Positions 16,163-27,344 are shown, counted from the stretch's first letter. The stretch: DNA of 64,000 nucleotides from Gallaecimonas mangrovi (GCF_003367375.1 NZ_CP031416.1:3355501-3419500); one strand, 5' to 3'. Translations and numbers: made by a program. Notes: a model not told the origin generated them from the sequence alone.

Positions 16163-17493
16163 TATTGCAGTTGGCGTACCTGGCTTGCCAGCAACTCTAC
16201 GGCGGCAACGGCCCGCTGCGCGCCGCTACGAATATTGATTATCATGCCGTCGGCTTCCTGGGCCAGCGTTGCCCCTTGGTTAGCATTGGAAAGGCAACCT
16301 TCCATATCCAAAATGGCCGCTTCGGTGCCCTGCTGGATTTGGCGGATCATCTTGGCAATTTCCGAGGTGGAATCGGAAGTACGCTTGGCCAGATTTCGCA
16401 CTTCGTCTGCTACCACCGCAAAACCGCGGCCCTGGTCACCCGCCCGCGCCGCCTCGATGGCGGCATTGAGTGCCAAAAGATTGGTTTGCGCCGCTATCTC
16501 GCCAATGGTCTCGATAATAGAAGTGATCTGTTTGGAATGCTGGCCCAAGGTGCCCAACGCCAATGCCGAGTCGCCCAAACGGCGGGCAATGCCCTGCATT
16601 TGGGTAGCAGCACCCTGGATAACTTCTGCGCCTTTAACCGCCAGGTGCTCAGTTTCGGCCGAAATATCATAAGCTTCTGACGCTCGCTGCGCGTCGTCCT
16701 GATACTTGCGTACCTGGGCGGTAACATCAGACGCGAACTTCACCACCCGGCTAACTCGGCCATTGTTATCAAAAATGGGGTTGTAGGACGCTTCCAGCCA
16801 CACCTTTTCACCATGGGAATTGATGCGCTGAAACTGGCCAGAGGCATATTCGCCGCGATTGAGCTTTTCCCAAAACAGTTTGTATTCAGCACTTTGGGTA
16901 TAGGCGGGGTCGCAAAGCATGCTGTGTTTTTTACCAACCAGCTCTTCCTTGCGATAACCCATCACCTTTAAGAAATTGGCGTTGGCATCCAGCACGGTGC
17001 CAGAGGGGTCAAAGGCGATCACTGCCATGGCTTTATCCAGTGCATCCAGTTGGCTTTGTGCCACCCGGTCTCGTTGCACTTTTTCGGTCACATCCATTGC
17101 CAATTTCACGATGCGTACCACCCGGCCATGCTCATCAAGCTGTGGGTTATAGGACGCTTCTAACCAGACCGCACTGCCTGAGGCGGTGCGGCGCTCAAAG
17201 CGGCCAGACACAAATTCACCCCGGGCCAGTTTTTCCCAAAAACGGCGATAGGTAGGAGAGTTGGCAAAGCCATCAAAGCAAAACATACGGTGATGCTTGC
17301 CCACGATCTGCTCTTGGCTATAGCCCATGACTTGAAAAAAGTTGTCGTTGGCCTGAAGCACTTCACCAGACGGGGTGAAGCTAATCACCGCTTGCGAGCG
17401 GCCAATGGCATCAAATACCGCCTCTTTTTCCAATAAAGCCTTTTCCATGGCTTCTAACTTTTGAGCAAGTAAACGTGATTTACGGAACAGCAT
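16162..17493 (-). CDS. soluble PAS-PAS methyl-accepting chemotaxis protein
   Basis: This 443-residue cytoplasmic chemoreceptor lacks transmembrane segments and HAMP. After a short coiled coil come two related PAS domains (about 25-150 and 150-270). Both carry a VMGY..E..VGK.H motif and a [13 protein letters not shown] core, a pattern often seen in haem- or flavin-binding aerotaxis PAS modules. The signalling hairpin tip [21 protein letters not shown] is intact, but the receptor is short after it. It should signal to CheA through CheW, neither of which is in this window. I chose ATG 17493 (AGGA upstream) over the longer frame from 17538. Confidence 0.9.
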   Translation of the reverse strand: MLFRKSRLLAQKLEAMEKALLEKEAVFDAIGRSQAVISFTPSGEVLQANDNFFQVMGYSQEQIVGKHHRMFCFDGFANSPTYRRFWEKLARGEFVSGRFERRTASGSAVWLEASYNPQLDEHGRVVRIVKLAMDVTEKVQRDRVAQSQLDALDKAMAVIAFDPSGTVLDANANFLKVMGYRKEELVGKKHSMLCDPAYTQSAEYKLFWEKLNRGEYASGQFQRINSHGEKVWLEASYNPIFDNNGRVSRVVKFASDVTAQVRKYQDDAQRASEAYDISAETEHLAVKGAEVIQGAATQMQGIARRLGDSALALGTLGQHSKQITSIIETIGEIAAQTNLLALNAAIEAARAGDQGRGFAVVADEVRNLAKRTSDSTSEIAKMIRQIQQGTEAAILDMEGCLSNANQGATLAQEADGMIINIRSGAQRAVAAVELLASQVRQLQ

Positions 17494-18086
17494 GGACAGG
17501 CTTCCTCTCCGAAACGGTCGCAAATTGTACAGCACCACATACCCAAAGGGGTATAAAGATACAGATGAAAAAAACAGATAGTGAAAGTATTTTTTTCAAT
17601 ATGCCTAGCGCACAATTTATCTTTTGTACGAAGAAAAACATCTTCGAGATCATTTACTTGTGAATACTTTTTAAACAGCGGCCTCGCACCACCAGAAAAG
17701 CAGACTGGAAAGGTTTTATTACACAGCCATCAGCCTGTGCGAGCGGGCGCATAAATACAGACTGTTGACGTTGAAAAGTGAGACAGGAAAAGGGAAAAAA
17801 GACAGCCAAATATTTTACCGAACAAATGTTGAAGGTAGTTTCTGGCGACAACAGCATGAAACATGGCCATTTTCGGTATTTTTACTGTATTGATTTCAAT
17901 ACAAACCGAGCAAAAAACCACCGCCATTTGCCAACATTATCTGGCCAGAATCACGGCTCAATGGTTAATTTGATTCATTATCTCGTTGATTGCCAGACAC
18001 AATTGTAAAGATATACAAAGGTTTTGACCTTTTATTAAAAGCACTTTAGCTTCAATTTATACCCTGCTTTACAAGGAACAGTAAGG
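17494..18086. other. gene-free region, about 590 bp
   Basis: AT-rich divergent region between the chemoreceptor and the lipoprotein cluster. The short frames in it lack ribosome binding sites and known motifs. A TTGACC at 18023-18028 could belong to a promoter for the lipoprotein genes, but I see no -10 at correct spacing. No tRNA, riboswitch consensus or clear terminator was recognised. Confidence 0.4.
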
Positions 18087-18377
18087 ATGTGGCGTTTACT
18101 GCTTTTAGCAACCCTTTCAATCAGTGGCTGTAGTGCAGACTCTGTTACCGGCAGTACCGCCTCCACCAAGGCCAACTCCGGTTTGGCGCATTGGCCAGAA
18201 TGCCAGGGACAAGTCGATACCACGCCCCCCATCGACAAAAACACGCCCGTATTGCCCGACCCTGGCGCATCGGTTTGCGACGAAGACACCAGCCACAGCA
18301 TCAGCCAACAAGTTTACTCCAGCACAGGCCCTTCCCCCATTCCCAGCAATGTACCCACTAAGGATGGCAAGCAATGA
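18087..18377 (+). CDS. small lipoprotein, first of three
   Basis: This 96-residue protein has a lipoprotein signal with the lipobox ISGC (C15). The mature part is serine-, threonine- and proline-rich with two cysteines (WPECQG and SVCDED) and no recognised domain. Residue +2 after the lipid cysteine is serine, compatible with outer-membrane sorting. Its stop overlaps the next gene's start by 4 nt. Together with the two genes after it, it forms a cluster of short lipoproteins of unknown function. Confidence 0.65.
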   Translation: MWRLLLLATLSISGCSADSVTGSTASTKANSGLAHWPECQGQVDTTPPIDKNTPVLPDPGASVCDEDTSHSISQQVYSSTGPSPIPSNVPTKDGKQ

Positions 18378-18640
18378 AAGGTAAATTATTGCTTCTGGCA
18401 ACACTGCTCGTGCCGTTAGCCGGTTGCGTTGATGCCAGCAGAACCAAGGCATACAGCAGCGCGGTCAGGCTGCCGGGCGATAACATTAATTGTTTACCAG
18501 TCGGCACTCACCCACCCGAAGCCATTGGTTATAAACCGGGCCAAGCACGGTGTACATTCACCGGATACAGCAATGTTCGCCACCAAAAATTTCACCTGAC
18601 ACTGGCAAAAAATACCGGGCAAGACAGCAATAGCCAATAA
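18374..18640 (+). CDS. small lipoprotein, second of three
   Basis: This 88-residue protein has the lipobox PLAGC (C18). The residue after the cysteine is valine and the next is aspartate. The segment VRLPGDNINCLPVGTH is closely matched in the third gene (IMLPGDDINCQRDDSH), followed in both by a G..P..A+C segment, so the two are paralogs. Function unknown. It overlaps the first lipoprotein gene by 4 nt. Confidence 0.68.
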   Translation: MKGKLLLLATLLVPLAGCVDASRTKAYSSAVRLPGDNINCLPVGTHPPEAIGYKPGQARCTFTGYSNVRHQKFHLTLAKNTGQDSNSQ

Positions 18641-18653
18641 CAGGAGAGCACGG

Positions 18654-18929
18654 ATGAAAACCTACACCATTGCTCTGGCCGCAGCCTTGTTAGCAGGCTG
18701 CGCCGATGAGCCGCAAGGGATCACTACCAGTGGCATTATGCTGCCCGGTGATGACATCAACTGCCAACGCGACGACAGCCATAAACCCACCCTTCGCGGC
18801 GACGACCCGGCCAAAGCCAAATGCCCGAAAACCTCCTTGGTCATCTACGACAACAGCAAAGATCCCGACGCCATTTTGCCGCCCAAACTGCCAAAGGCCA
18901 GTGACAAGAACAGCAGTAGCCAGCAATAA
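18654..18929 (+). CDS. small lipoprotein, third of three
   Basis: This 91-residue protein has the lipobox LLAGC (C16) and the LPGDDINC motif shared with the preceding lipoprotein. The tail is lysine- and serine-rich and probably disordered. A GGAG site lies upstream of the ATG, and the gap to the second gene is 13 nt, so all three are likely one operon. The dbpA promoter follows within 20 nt of the stop codon, and no terminator separates them. Confidence 0.68.
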   Translation: MKTYTIALAAALLAGCADEPQGITTSGIMLPGDDINCQRDDSHKPTLRGDDPAKAKCPKTSLVIYDNSKDPDAILPPKLPKASDKNSSSQQ

Positions 18930-18944
18930 CGGCGAAAGACGTTT

Positions 18945-18972
18945 TTGATATCAAGCGCAGGCTCTATACTAT
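18945..18972 (+). promoter_or_regulatory. dbpA: sigma-70-like promoter of dbpA
   Basis: TTGATA (18945-18950) and TACTAT (18967-18972) are separated by 16 nt. Transcription would begin near 18979, after the ATG at 18971. This argues that translation of dbpA starts further downstream. Confidence 0.55.
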
Positions 18973-19012
18973 GGCCGCAACTTGCCTGCCACTTCGCCAC
19001 CCGGGATTTACC

Positions 19013-20395
19013 TTGAAGCACCTTGATTTTTCTACCCTTGCCTTAAAGCCGGCCCTGCTCGAAAACCTGGCCAGCCTGGGCTACCAGTCAATGACACCTA
19101 TCCAGGCGCAAAGTCTGCCGCCCATTCTTGCCGGCAAGGATGTGATTGCCCAAGGTAAAACCGGTTCCGGCAAAACCGCCGCTTTTGGCTTGGGGCTGCT
19201 GGAGCGGTTGGAAGTGAAGAAGTTTCGCATTCAAACCCTGGTGCTTTGCCCAACCAGGGAACTGGCTGACCAAGTGGCCACCGAGATCCGTAAACTGGCG
19301 CGCGCCATTCATAACATCAAGGTACTAACGCTGTGTGGTGGCATGCCATTTGGCCCGCAGGTAGGGTCTTTAGAGCACGGCGCCCACATTATTGTCGGCA
19401 CCCCGGGCCGGGTAGATGATCACTTGCAACGGGGCACCCTCAGCCTTGAGCACCTCAATACCCTGGTGCTGGACGAAGCTGACCGCATGCTCGACATGGG
19501 CTTTAGCGAGGTGATTGACGGCATCATCAGCCAGACCCCGGCAACGCGGCAAACCCTGATGTTCAGCGCCACGTTCCCGGCAGAAATTGAAGCCATTGCC
19601 CGGCGGGTAATGCATAGCCCCGAGCGCATTCAGGTGGCTAGCAGCCACAGCGGTCAAAGCATCAACCAGCATTTTTATCCGGTAGCCGACGACAAAGAGC
19701 GCCGCCAGGCGGTAGAGCTATTACTGCAACAGTTTCGCCCGGCCTCGGCGGTGGTATTTTGCAATACCAAGCGCGAAACCCAGCAGCTAGCCGAAACCTT
19801 AACGGCCAAAGGCTTTAGCGCCCTGGCGCTACATGGCGACTTAGAGCAAAAAGAGCGAGACCAGGCCATGGTGCGCTTTGCCAACAAAAGCGCCACCGTG
19901 TTGGTTGCCACCGACGTGGCGGCGCGGGGTCTGGATGTTGAAGCGCTGGATCTGGTGATTAACTTTCACCTGGCCTTTGAACCCGAAGTGCATGTGCACC
20001 GCATTGGCCGCACCGGCCGCGCCGGCAACCAAGGTGTTGCCTGCACCCTCTTTAGCCCCAAGGAAGGCCACCGACTAATGGCACTGGAAGACACCTTGGA
20101 TATCAGCGTTGAAGAAACACCGCTGCCGGATGCCGCATTGCTTAAAGATGCGCCCTATGAAGCGGCCATGGTAACGGTGCAGATTGATGGCGGTAAGCGC
20201 CAAAAGCTGCGCGCCGGCGATATTGTTGGCGCCCTGACCCGCGACCAGGCCTTAGCGGGCAACGACATCGGTAAAATTCAGATTTTTGACGACTGGGCCT
20301 TTGTGGCCGTGCAAAAGGCCGATGCCAAAAAAGCCCTCAAGCAGTTGGCTAAAAGCATTAAAGGCAAAAGCTTTAGAGCACGCCTTTTAAACTAA
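19013..20395 (+). CDS. dbpA: ATP-dependent RNA helicase DbpA
   Basis: This roughly 460-residue DEAD-box helicase acts in 50S subunit assembly. It carries AQGKTGSGKT-type Walker A, PTRELA, TPGR, DEAD ([12 protein letters not shown]), SAT, ARGLD and [10 protein letters not shown] motifs. The C-terminal 75 residues (IDGGKRQKLRAGDIVGALT ... DIGKIQIFDDWAFVAV) form the RNA-binding domain that directs DbpA to 23S rRNA hairpin 92, which separates it from other DEAD proteins. I favour the TTG at 19013: the N-terminus from there matches the start of known DbpA proteins, and the ATG at 18971 overlaps the -10 box. It ends at a bidirectional terminator shared with rhlE. Confidence 0.92.
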   Translation: MKHLDFSTLALKPALLENLASLGYQSMTPIQAQSLPPILAGKDVIAQGKTGSGKTAAFGLGLLERLEVKKFRIQTLVLCPTRELADQVATEIRKLARAIHNIKVLTLCGGMPFGPQVGSLEHGAHIIVGTPGRVDDHLQRGTLSLEHLNTLVLDEADRMLDMGFSEVIDGIISQTPATRQTLMFSATFPAEIEAIARRVMHSPERIQVASSHSGQSINQHFYPVADDKERRQAVELLLQQFRPASAVVFCNTKRETQQLAETLTAKGFSALALHGDLEQKERDQAMVRFANKSATVLVATDVAARGLDVEALDLVINFHLAFEPEVHVHRIGRTGRAGNQGVACTLFSPKEGHRLMALEDTLDISVEETPLPDAALLKDAPYEAAMVTVQIDGGKRQKLRAGDIVGALTRDQALAGNDIGKIQIFDDWAFVAVQKADAKKALKQLAKSIKGKSFRARLLN

Positions 20396-20402
20396 AACCA
20401 TT

Positions 20403-20431
20403 AAAAAAAGCGCCGCAAGGGCGCTTTTTTT
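20403..20431. terminator. bidirectional rho-independent terminator
   Basis: Stem AGCGCC/GGCGCT with a 5-nt loop between seven A and seven T. It is shared by the convergent dbpA and rhlE genes. Confidence 0.9.
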
Positions 20432-21785
20432 AGGCTTGGCTTTTCGGCCCTTGCGGCCGGCGGCGCCGACGCGGTTTGCCGTTTTGCCCCTCACCGCCGC
20501 TGCGGTTTTGGCCGCTGTTGCGGCCCTGGCTTTCTTTGCCAGCATTGTTGGCACTGCGCTGGCCATCACCATGCGCCTTGGGCTTTTTCGGTTTCTTCGG
20601 CTTTTGCGGCCGGCTATCCAAGGTGGTTTCTGCCAACTTATTAACAGGTTCAAAGCCTGGCAATTCTTCGCGGGTGAGCACCTGGCCAATCAAACGCTCA
20701 ATGGCTTTGAGTTCTTTAAGCTCATCACTGCACACCAGTGATACCGCTTTACCGCTGGCACCGGCCCGGCCGGTGCGGCCAATACGGTGCACATAATCTT
20801 CTGCGACATTGGGTAAATCAAAATTCACCACTTGCGGCAGTTGGTCAATGTCGAGGCCCCGGGCGGCAATGTCGGTGGCAACCAGCGCGCGTACCCGGCC
20901 CGCTTTAAAGTCGGCCAAGGCCTTGGTGCGGGCACTTTGGCTTTTATTGCCGTGAATGGGCGCGGCGGTAATTTGGTTTTCTTCCAGCTGCTTGGCCAGG
21001 CGGTTAGCGCCATGCTTGGTGCGGGTGAACACCAGCACTTGCTGCCATTTGCCGTCATTAATCAACTTGCACAGCAGCTTGGCTTTACGGTTTTTATCAA
21101 CCGGGTAAATCGCCTGCTCTACCCGCTCGGCGGTGCTGTTAGGCGGGGTTACCGAGATCTCAACCGGGTTATTAACCAAGCCTTTAGCCAGCGCCCGAAT
21201 ATCGTCGGAGAAGGTGGCCGAGAACAGCAGGTTTTGCCGCTTGGCAGGCAACAGCGCCAGGATTTTCTTGATGTCGTGAATAAAGCCCATATCCAGCATG
21301 CGGTCGGCTTCATCCAGCACCAGCACTTCGAGCTGCTTAAAACGCAGCGCATTTTGCTGATACAAATCCAGCAGCCGCCCAGGGGTTGCCACCAGCACAT
21401 CGGCGCCGCGGCGCAGATTCATCATTTGCGGGTTAATTTTCACGCCGCCAAATACCACCTGGCTACGCAGCGGTAAGTGCTTGCCATAAGTGGCTACGCT
21501 GTCGGCGACTTGCGCGGCCAGTTCACGGGTGGGCGTTAGTACCAAGGCCCTAACCTGATTGCCTTGCACCTTGGGGCCATCAGCCAACAGGTGCAGCAAT
21601 GGCAACGTAAAACCAGCGGTTTTACCGGTGCCTGTTTGGGCAGCCGCCATCACATCCTTGCCAGCGAGTACAGCGGGAATAGCTTGTGCCTGAATTGGAG
21701 AAGGGGTTTGGTATCCCTGCTCAGCCACGGCGTCCAGCAGTGGTTTTTTCAGGCCTAGGTCGGCAAAAGAGAGGCTTTGGGTCAT
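20430..21785 (-). CDS. rhlE: DEAD-box RNA helicase, RhlE type
   Basis: This 451-residue helicase has all DEAD-box motifs ([36 protein letters not shown]). The N-terminal [27 protein letters not shown] is RhlE-like. Residues after about 375 form a basic, glycine/asparagine-rich low-complexity tail ending in an arginine cluster, typical of RhlE proteins that unwind RNA in ribosome maturation and decay. I start it at ATG 21785 (AAGG 7 nt upstream) rather than the TTG one codon earlier. The exact subfamily is a judgement from the N-terminus and tail. Confidence 0.87.
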   Translation of the reverse strand: MTQSLSFADLGLKKPLLDAVAEQGYQTPSPIQAQAIPAVLAGKDVMAAAQTGTGKTAGFTLPLLHLLADGPKVQGNQVRALVLTPTRELAAQVADSVATYGKHLPLRSQVVFGGVKINPQMMNLRRGADVLVATPGRLLDLYQQNALRFKQLEVLVLDEADRMLDMGFIHDIKKILALLPAKRQNLLFSATFSDDIRALAKGLVNNPVEISVTPPNSTAERVEQAIYPVDKNRKAKLLCKLINDGKWQQVLVFTRTKHGANRLAKQLEENQITAAPIHGNKSQSARTKALADFKAGRVRALVATDIAARGLDIDQLPQVVNFDLPNVAEDYVHRIGRTGRAGASGKAVSLVCSDELKELKAIERLIGQVLTREELPGFEPVNKLAETTLDSRPQKPKKPKKPKAHGDGQRSANNAGKESQGRNSGQNRSGGEGQNGKPRRRRRPQGPKSQA

Positions 21786-21854
21786 CAAGCAGCCTTGGTA
21801 GTCAAAAAGTGGGCGGATAGTAACACCAACCGCAGGGGGAACCTAAGAGTCCAT

Positions 21855-21884
21855 AAAAAAAGGCAGCGCTAGGCTGCCTTTTTT
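21855..21884 (-). terminator. tpx: rho-independent terminator after tpx
   Basis: Stem AGGCAGC/GCTGCCT with a 5-nt loop, with A and T tracts on both sides, 10 nt after the tpx stop on the minus strand. Confidence 0.85.
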
Positions 21885-21894
21885 AACGCCCTGT

Positions 21895-22392
21895 TTACAG
21901 GGCCGCCAATGCTGCCTGGTAGTCAGGCTCGTCAGCAATCTCGCTAACCAGTTGGCTGTGCAGCACTTTGTTGTTTTCGTCCAGAACCACCACGGCACGT
22001 GCCGCTAAACCCGCCATCGGGCCACCGGCAATGGCAACGCCATAGTCTTTAAGGAACTCAACGCCGCGCAGAGTCGAAAGGGTAACCACGTTTTCCAAAC
22101 CTTCTGCGCCGCAGAAACGGCCCTGAGCAAACGGCAAGTCGGCACTGATACACAGCACAACGGTGTTTTCCAGGCTAGCGGCCTGCTCGTTGAACTTGCG
22201 CACTGAAGTGGCGCAGGTAGGGGTATCAACGCTTGGGAAGATGTTGAGGATTTTGCGCTTACCAGCAAAATCGGCCAGGCCTTTATCAGACAAGTCCCCT
22301 GCCACCAGTTTAAATGCGGGGGCGCTGCCACCTTTAACCGGCAGTTCGCCATCAACAGGAACGGGGTTACCTTTTAAGGTTACGGTTGCCAT
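21895..22392 (-). CDS. tpx: thiol peroxidase
   Basis: This 165-residue atypical 2-Cys peroxiredoxin reduces hydroperoxides with electrons from thioredoxin. The peroxidatic cysteine is C60 in [16 protein letters not shown] and the resolving cysteine is C94 in [14 protein letters not shown], both at the Tpx-specific spacing. I start at ATG 22392, preceded by a strong AAGGAG, instead of the in-frame codon 36 residues earlier. Length is typical. Monocistronic. Confidence 0.95.
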   Translation of the reverse strand: MATVTLKGNPVPVDGELPVKGGSAPAFKLVAGDLSDKGLADFAGKRKILNIFPSVDTPTCATSVRKFNEQAASLENTVVLCISADLPFAQGRFCGAEGLENVVTLSTLRGVEFLKDYGVAIAGGPMAGLAARAVVVLDENNKVLHSQLVSEIADEPDYQAALAAL

Positions 22393-22667
22393 AAATACTC
22401 CTTTGTATGTCTGAATTCGTGGCAGTCGGAAAATGCCTCTGCCCATGACAGACTTCACAGTCTGTGACAGCTTGTCGCCGCACACAAGCCCGCCGTTCAT
22501 TAAGCCAGCAGCCGCGGTTTTTTCCGGGCGGCTAAATCCTTAGCTATGGCATTGAAAATGCGCGACTTCACTGGCGTTTTTGTGCAAATGAAAGTGGCTG
22601 TTTTGCCCCATAATGTCGACACCCAATCAGCTGCCGAGCAGCACCGATTAAAAGATGGGCCAGCGTG

Positions 22668-25600
22668 TCAAGACACCGCAAAACGGCTATCAAGCTTGGA
22701 GTAGCCCATGCCGGCGCCTTTGTGCACTTTCAGCTGCACCGGTATCCGTTCTTTAAGGGCCTCAACATGGCTAATAACGCCAATCATCTTGCCGTCGGCA
22801 TTGAGGTTATCCAGGGCGTCGAGGGCGACTTCCAGGGTGTCGGCGTCCAAGGTGCCAAAGCCTTCGTCCAAGAACAAAGAGTCGATAGCGGTTTTCTGGC
22901 TCACCAAATCAGAGAGCGCCAAAGCCAGGGCCAAACTCACCAAAAAGCTCTCGCCACCGGATAAGGTGCGGGTGTCACGGGCCACATCGGCCTGCCAGCT
23001 GTCGAGCACTTCCAGCTCTAACTCGGCGCCGCGTTTTCGCCGCAGCAGGTAACGGCCATGCAGCCGCTCTAGCCGCTGGTTGGCAAGATGCACGAGATGA
23101 TCGAGCGTCAGCCCCTGGGCAAAACGGCGAAACTTGGCGCCGTCTGCCGAGCCAATGAGGCCATTAAGGTGCTGCTGCAAGTCAAGTGCCTGGCGTTTGG
23201 CCTCCAGCTCTTGGGCTAATTCGCCCTGGGCTTGGCGGGCCTTTTCATCGGCTTTGAGGCGGGTATCAAGGGCTCCATCTTGACTGGCCAGCGCCCGCAG
23301 CTGCTCGCGAAGGCTTTGCTCTTGGGCTTTTAAATCCTCAAGGCTTTGCTCGCTTTGTTTGTCTTTACCCAGCACCTGCAGCCGCGCTTTGAGATCTTGG
23401 CTGCGGGTTTGCGCCGCCAACAAGGCGTCGTGCAGTCGCTGCTGCTGCTCGCTAAGGCGCTGTTGTTCTTCTTGTGGCAACAGCGCCTCATGAAAGGCCG
23501 CTTGGTCTTTAAAGGGGCTGTCTTTTAACGCCTGCTGCCATTCGCCAAGGGCCAGCTGTTGCTGCTCACCTAGCTCTTGGCTGCGAAGCGCCAGGGCCTT
23601 TTTCTCACCGGACAAACTGTTGTGGTTATCCAGCGCCTGGTGATAACTAAGCTCAAGCTCGTTAAGGCTGCTGCCGGTAACCGGCTTCGTTGCCGGTTCT
23701 CTGTCGCCCAGACGCTTTTGCCAAACTGTGAGAGCCTCTGCAAGGCGCTCTTGTTGATGCAGCGCCTGTTCTTTTGCTTTCTCAAGGGCTTGCAAACGTG
23801 TTTGCTGGTGATTAAAAGCGTCGATGCGCGCCTGGCACTGCGCTTGCCAATTGTCACTGGCCGTTAAGGCAAAGGTTGCAAGGTCGTCAGCAAACTGCTG
23901 CTGGCTGTCCGCAACACTTTCGCTGGCGCTGCCAAGCTCTGCCGCCAGCTCGTCGATTAGCTGCTGCTGCTGGGCCAATTGCTGCTGGGCAAAGCGCTGC
24001 TGATCTGCACTTTTTTCAGCATGAAACTGCGCCTGCACTAACGCTTGTTGCTGCTCATCACAGCGTTTTGCGTCTGCCTCAATGGCGGCCATGGTCTGTT
24101 CAAGGTCTGCCAGTTCGGCCAGTAACTGCCCGTGATTTAAGCCACCTAACTGCTGCTGGTGCGCGGCCATCGCCGTTTGCAGTTCGGTTAACTGCTGCTG
24201 ATGCTGCAACAGGGCTTTTTGGTATTCCTCAATACGCACCCCAAGGCTGGTGCCTTCGGCTTGTACCGCTTCCAATTCTTCGGTCTTTTGCCGCAGCGCC
24301 TTTTCGGCATCACTGATATCCAGCGCCTGATGGTCACTAATACCCGGGTGATGATGGCTGCCACACAGCGGGCAGGCTTTGCCTTCTTTTAATAAATGCC
24401 GGTAATGGGCCAACTCATTAAGAGCCTTTTCCTGGGCCAGCAGGGTTTCTTTGTCTTTAACCTGTTCGCGCAAGGTTTTAAAACGCCCCCGCAATTGCAG
24501 GCGCTGCTGCTCTAGGTTTTCAATATTGCTGGCGGTGCTGGCAATGCGCTTTTCCAGCTCGCCGTGCTGGCGCTGGTCGCGCTCCAGTGCCTCGGCCACC
24601 GGCAGCCGTTTTTGCTGCTGCTGCCAATGCTGGCGCCACTGCTCTAGGCTGTTGCCATTAAGGCGCTGGCGCAGTTGCTGCTCGGCTTGCTGAGCCTCGG
24701 CCGCCATTTGGCTAACCGCCGCGGCCGCTTTAGCGTGTTGGTCGGTGAGCTGGGCAAGGTTTTTTTGCACTTCGCCAAGCTTGCTATTCAGTGGCTCCTG
24801 GCGGGCCCGCAGTTGTTGGTAACGGCGTTGCTCGTCTGCCACTTGCTGATGCCACTGTTGCCAACGGCCAAGTTGGCCCGCAAGTTCACTGTCTTTAGCA
24901 TTGGCTTCAAGCCACTGGCCTAACTGCTGGCGTTCACTTTCAAGGGCCGCTAGCTGGCCGCTAACCTCGGCCAGTTGCTGGCTGACTAACAGTAAACCTT
25001 GCTGAGCAGAAGCCAGCTCTTTTGCCAACAAGCCGGTTAACTGCTTATCAATGGCGGCTTCGCGCTCGCGGTTGCTTGCCAGTTCTTGGCCGCGCTGCTG
25101 CCAGGCTTGATAAAGCGGCCGTAAGTTTTGGGCCGGTTTAGCAGCGTCGAGCTTGTTACGGGCCGGCTCGGCCTGTTGCCAGTCGGCTTCTACCTGCGCC
25201 AGCTGCGCTGTGGCCTGCAGCAATTGGTTGTTGGTGCTATCGAGCTGGCGACGCCAGTCAAGCAAGGTGCCCACCTTGACCAGCTGCGCGTTGAGCTGGC
25301 TTTCTTGCTGGCGAAGGTCGGTAAGTTGCTGGCTAAGGGCCTCTCGCTCTTCGTCGCCCAGCACCATTATTTGCCCGGCTTGGGCTTCTAACACCTTTAC
25401 GCTTTGCTCCAGCGCCCTGGCGTCTTCAAACACCTTTTGGGAAATATGGCCATAAATATCGGTACCGGTAAGCTCTTCCAATAGCTCGGCCCGTTTATTG
25501 GCATCGGCATTTAAAAAGGCCGCAAAACCGCCCTGCGCCAATAACATCGACATGGTGAAGCGGCCAAAATCAAGGCCGGTGAGCTGTTCGGTTAGCTTGA

Positions 25601-25994
25601 GCTTGTCGTTGATTTTGTCGGTAAGAATGTCGCCATCCAGCCTTGCCAGTTCGACCTTGGGCGGCTGCAACTTGCCGTCGGGGTTGTCCCTGGCCCGGCG
25701 CTGCTGCCAAAAGGCGCGGTAGCCTTGGCCTTTCACTTCAAATTCCACCTCAGCCAGGGCATCACTGGTGTGGCGGGTCATCAATTCGTTCGACGATTGC
25801 GACACCGTCTTCATCCGCGGCGTTTCGTGGTAAAGCGCCAGGCATATGGCGTCCAGCAAGGTAGTTTTACCGGCACCGGTGGGGCCGGTAATGGCAAAGA
25901 GGCCACTACTGACAAACGGCTCGGCGGTGAAGTCGATTTTCCACTCGCCTTTTAAGGAGTTGAGGTTTTTAAAGCGCAGGCTCAGGATCTTCAC
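22668..25994 (-). CDS. sbcC: exonuclease subunit SbcC
   Basis: This 1108-residue SMC-like ATPase partner of SbcD cleaves DNA hairpins and protein-blocked ends. Walker A GPTGAGKT is at 37-44. The signature motif ([19 protein letters not shown]) and Walker B ([11 protein letters not shown]) are near the C-terminus. Between them lie two long, glutamine-rich coiled-coil arms with a zinc hook CPLCG at about residue 540. The start overlaps the sbcD stop by 4 nt (ATGA), so the two are translationally coupled. Confidence 0.95.
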   Translation of the reverse strand: MKILSLRFKNLNSLKGEWKIDFTAEPFVSSGLFAITGPTGAGKTTLLDAICLALYHETPRMKTVSQSSNELMTRHTSDALAEVEFEVKGQGYRAFWQQRRARDNPDGKLQPPKVELARLDGDILTDKINDKLKLTEQLTGLDFGRFTMSMLLAQGGFAAFLNADANKRAELLEELTGTDIYGHISQKVFEDARALEQSVKVLEAQAGQIMVLGDEEREALSQQLTDLRQQESQLNAQLVKVGTLLDWRRQLDSTNNQLLQATAQLAQVEADWQQAEPARNKLDAAKPAQNLRPLYQAWQQRGQELASNREREAAIDKQLTGLLAKELASAQQGLLLVSQQLAEVSGQLAALESERQQLGQWLEANAKDSELAGQLGRWQQWHQQVADEQRRYQQLRARQEPLNSKLGEVQKNLAQLTDQHAKAAAAVSQMAAEAQQAEQQLRQRLNGNSLEQWRQHWQQQQKRLPVAEALERDQRQHGELEKRIASTASNIENLEQQRLQLRGRFKTLREQVKDKETLLAQEKALNELAHYRHLLKEGKACPLCGSHHHPGISDHQALDISDAEKALRQKTEELEAVQAEGTSLGVRIEEYQKALLQHQQQLTELQTAMAAHQQQLGGLNHGQLLAELADLEQTMAAIEADAKRCDEQQQALVQAQFHAEKSADQQRFAQQQLAQQQQLIDELAAELGSASESVADSQQQFADDLATFALTASDNWQAQCQARIDAFNHQQTRLQALEKAKEQALHQQERLAEALTVWQKRLGDREPATKPVTGSSLNELELSYHQALDNHNSLSGEKKALALRSQELGEQQQLALGEWQQALKDSPFKDQAAFHEALLPQEEQQRLSEQQQRLHDALLAAQTRSQDLKARLQVLGKDKQSEQSLEDLKAQEQSLREQLRALASQDGALDTRLKADEKARQAQGELAQELEAKRQALDLQQHLNGLIGSADGAKFRRFAQGLTLDHLVHLANQRLERLHGRYLLRRKRGAELELEVLDSWQADVARDTRTLSGGESFLVSLALALALSDLVSQKTAIDSLFLDEGFGTLDADTLEVALDALDNLNADGKMIGVISHVEALKERIPVQLKVHKGAGMGYSKLDSRFAVS

Positions 25995-27187
25995 TTGGCC
26001 TCCTTGAGCTCGGCAAGGGTTGCCTGGTAACGCTCAACAAGGGCGAAGTTCAGCTCGTCGTCCAAATCTTCACTGGCCAGGCGGCGGGCAAAGACTTCCT
26101 CGGGATTGAGCTCGTCCAAGGTTTCTTGCTGTTGCCTGGCAATGCCCGGGCTTTGCTGGCGATCGCGACGAAGGCGCAATAAATCAACCGCCAGCCCATC
26201 AAGCTGCTCAGCCACCCGTGTTTGCAAGTCGCTCAGGTAATGCTGGCTTTTTAGTACCAGCTCTAGCCATAGCCGCTGCCCAGGCTCAAGGCTTACAACC
26301 AGGTCACTCACTTGGCTTCGAATATCACTTACATCGCAACCAATACTGGCCAGCGGCTGAAAAAGCGGAATGTCTATCGCTGTAACGCCGCTTAAACCTT
26401 GGCTATTAAGCTCAACCAGCAGCATTTGTTTTTGCTGGCGCGCTTCGTCAAAGCTCAAAGGAATGGGCGAGCCGCTGTAACGAATGTGCTCAAGGCCACC
26501 CACTTTTTGCGGCCGGTGAATATGGCCAAGGGCAATGTAGTCAGCCGCCGGGAAAGCGCTGGTAGGAAAGGCCTCCAGGCTGCCAACATAAATTTCTCTG
26601 ACCGATTCTGAAGCGCTGGCACCGACGGTAGTCAGGTGGCCTGTCATCACTACCGGCAGGCCGCGGGCCTTGGCCGCATCATAAAGCTGCTGGTAGTGCT
26701 CGCTGATGGCAGCCTGCATCGACAGCTGCTTTTGCTGGCCGTCTTGCCCGGCTTCACTTTGCAGCAAGTCTCTTGGCCGTAAAAACGGAATGGCGCACAG
26801 GGTAGCCTCGGCTTTGTGGTCACGGTTAAAAAGGCTAAACAATTGCTGCTCGTTATTGTCAGCGACCGTTGCCACCACTTGGGTGCCCAAGGCGCCCAGC
26901 AGGGCTTGTGATTCTTCCAAAACCGCCACCGAGTCGTGATTGCCCGCCAGCACCATCAACTGGCATTGCCGTGCCTTCATACCCAGCACCAGCTGGTTGT
27001 AGAGCTCTCTGGCATAACTGGGCGGCGTGCCGGTATCGAAAATATCACCGGCGATCAGCACGGCATCCACCTCAAGCTCGGTCACCTGGTTTAATAACCA
27101 ATTGATGAGCGCTTGGTGTTCCATCTGCCGGGTTTTACCCATAAAGTGCTGGCCAAGATGCCAATCCGAGGTATGAAGGATGCGCAT
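25991..27187 (-). CDS. sbcD: exonuclease subunit SbcD
   Basis: This 398-residue calcineurin-like phosphoesterase is the nuclease subunit of SbcCD. Metal-binding motifs: HTSDWHLGQ (5-13), GDIFDTG, GNHD and the later TGH and GHIH. The C-terminal part, with its coiled-coil-binding segment, is intact. It is the first gene of the sbcDC operon. No clear ribosome binding site is visible before the ATG at 27187. Confidence 0.95.
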   Translation of the reverse strand: MRILHTSDWHLGQHFMGKTRQMEHQALINWLLNQVTELEVDAVLIAGDIFDTGTPPSYARELYNQLVLGMKARQCQLMVLAGNHDSVAVLEESQALLGALGTQVVATVADNNEQQLFSLFNRDHKAEATLCAIPFLRPRDLLQSEAGQDGQQKQLSMQAAISEHYQQLYDAAKARGLPVVMTGHLTTVGASASESVREIYVGSLEAFPTSAFPAADYIALGHIHRPQKVGGLEHIRYSGSPIPLSFDEARQQKQMLLVELNSQGLSGVTAIDIPLFQPLASIGCDVSDIRSQVSDLVVSLEPGQRLWLELVLKSQHYLSDLQTRVAEQLDGLAVDLLRLRRDRQQSPGIARQQQETLDELNPEEVFARRLASEDLDDELNFALVERYQATLAELKEAK

Positions 27188-27344
27188 AGATTCAAGAATG
27201 CCAATGATTTAGTCGCTACTTTACTTGGGTTTTTCCGCTGATGCAGCCGTCAGTACTTTCCCTAGTGAAGACCCGATAATGGAAAATTCTTCCGGATAAG
27301 GACCAAACCCGGCCCCTCCTGCAGAAACTCAGTGAGATGAGAGG

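Noticed and set aside
20436..21476. Long plus-strand ORFs opposite rhlE
   Set aside because: They are antisense shadows of a well-conserved helicase gene, with no ribosome binding sites or family motifs.
22393..22500. Longer tpx start giving 201 residues
   Set aside because: The ATG at 22392 has a strong AAGGAG and gives the normal Tpx N-terminus; the extra residues match nothing.
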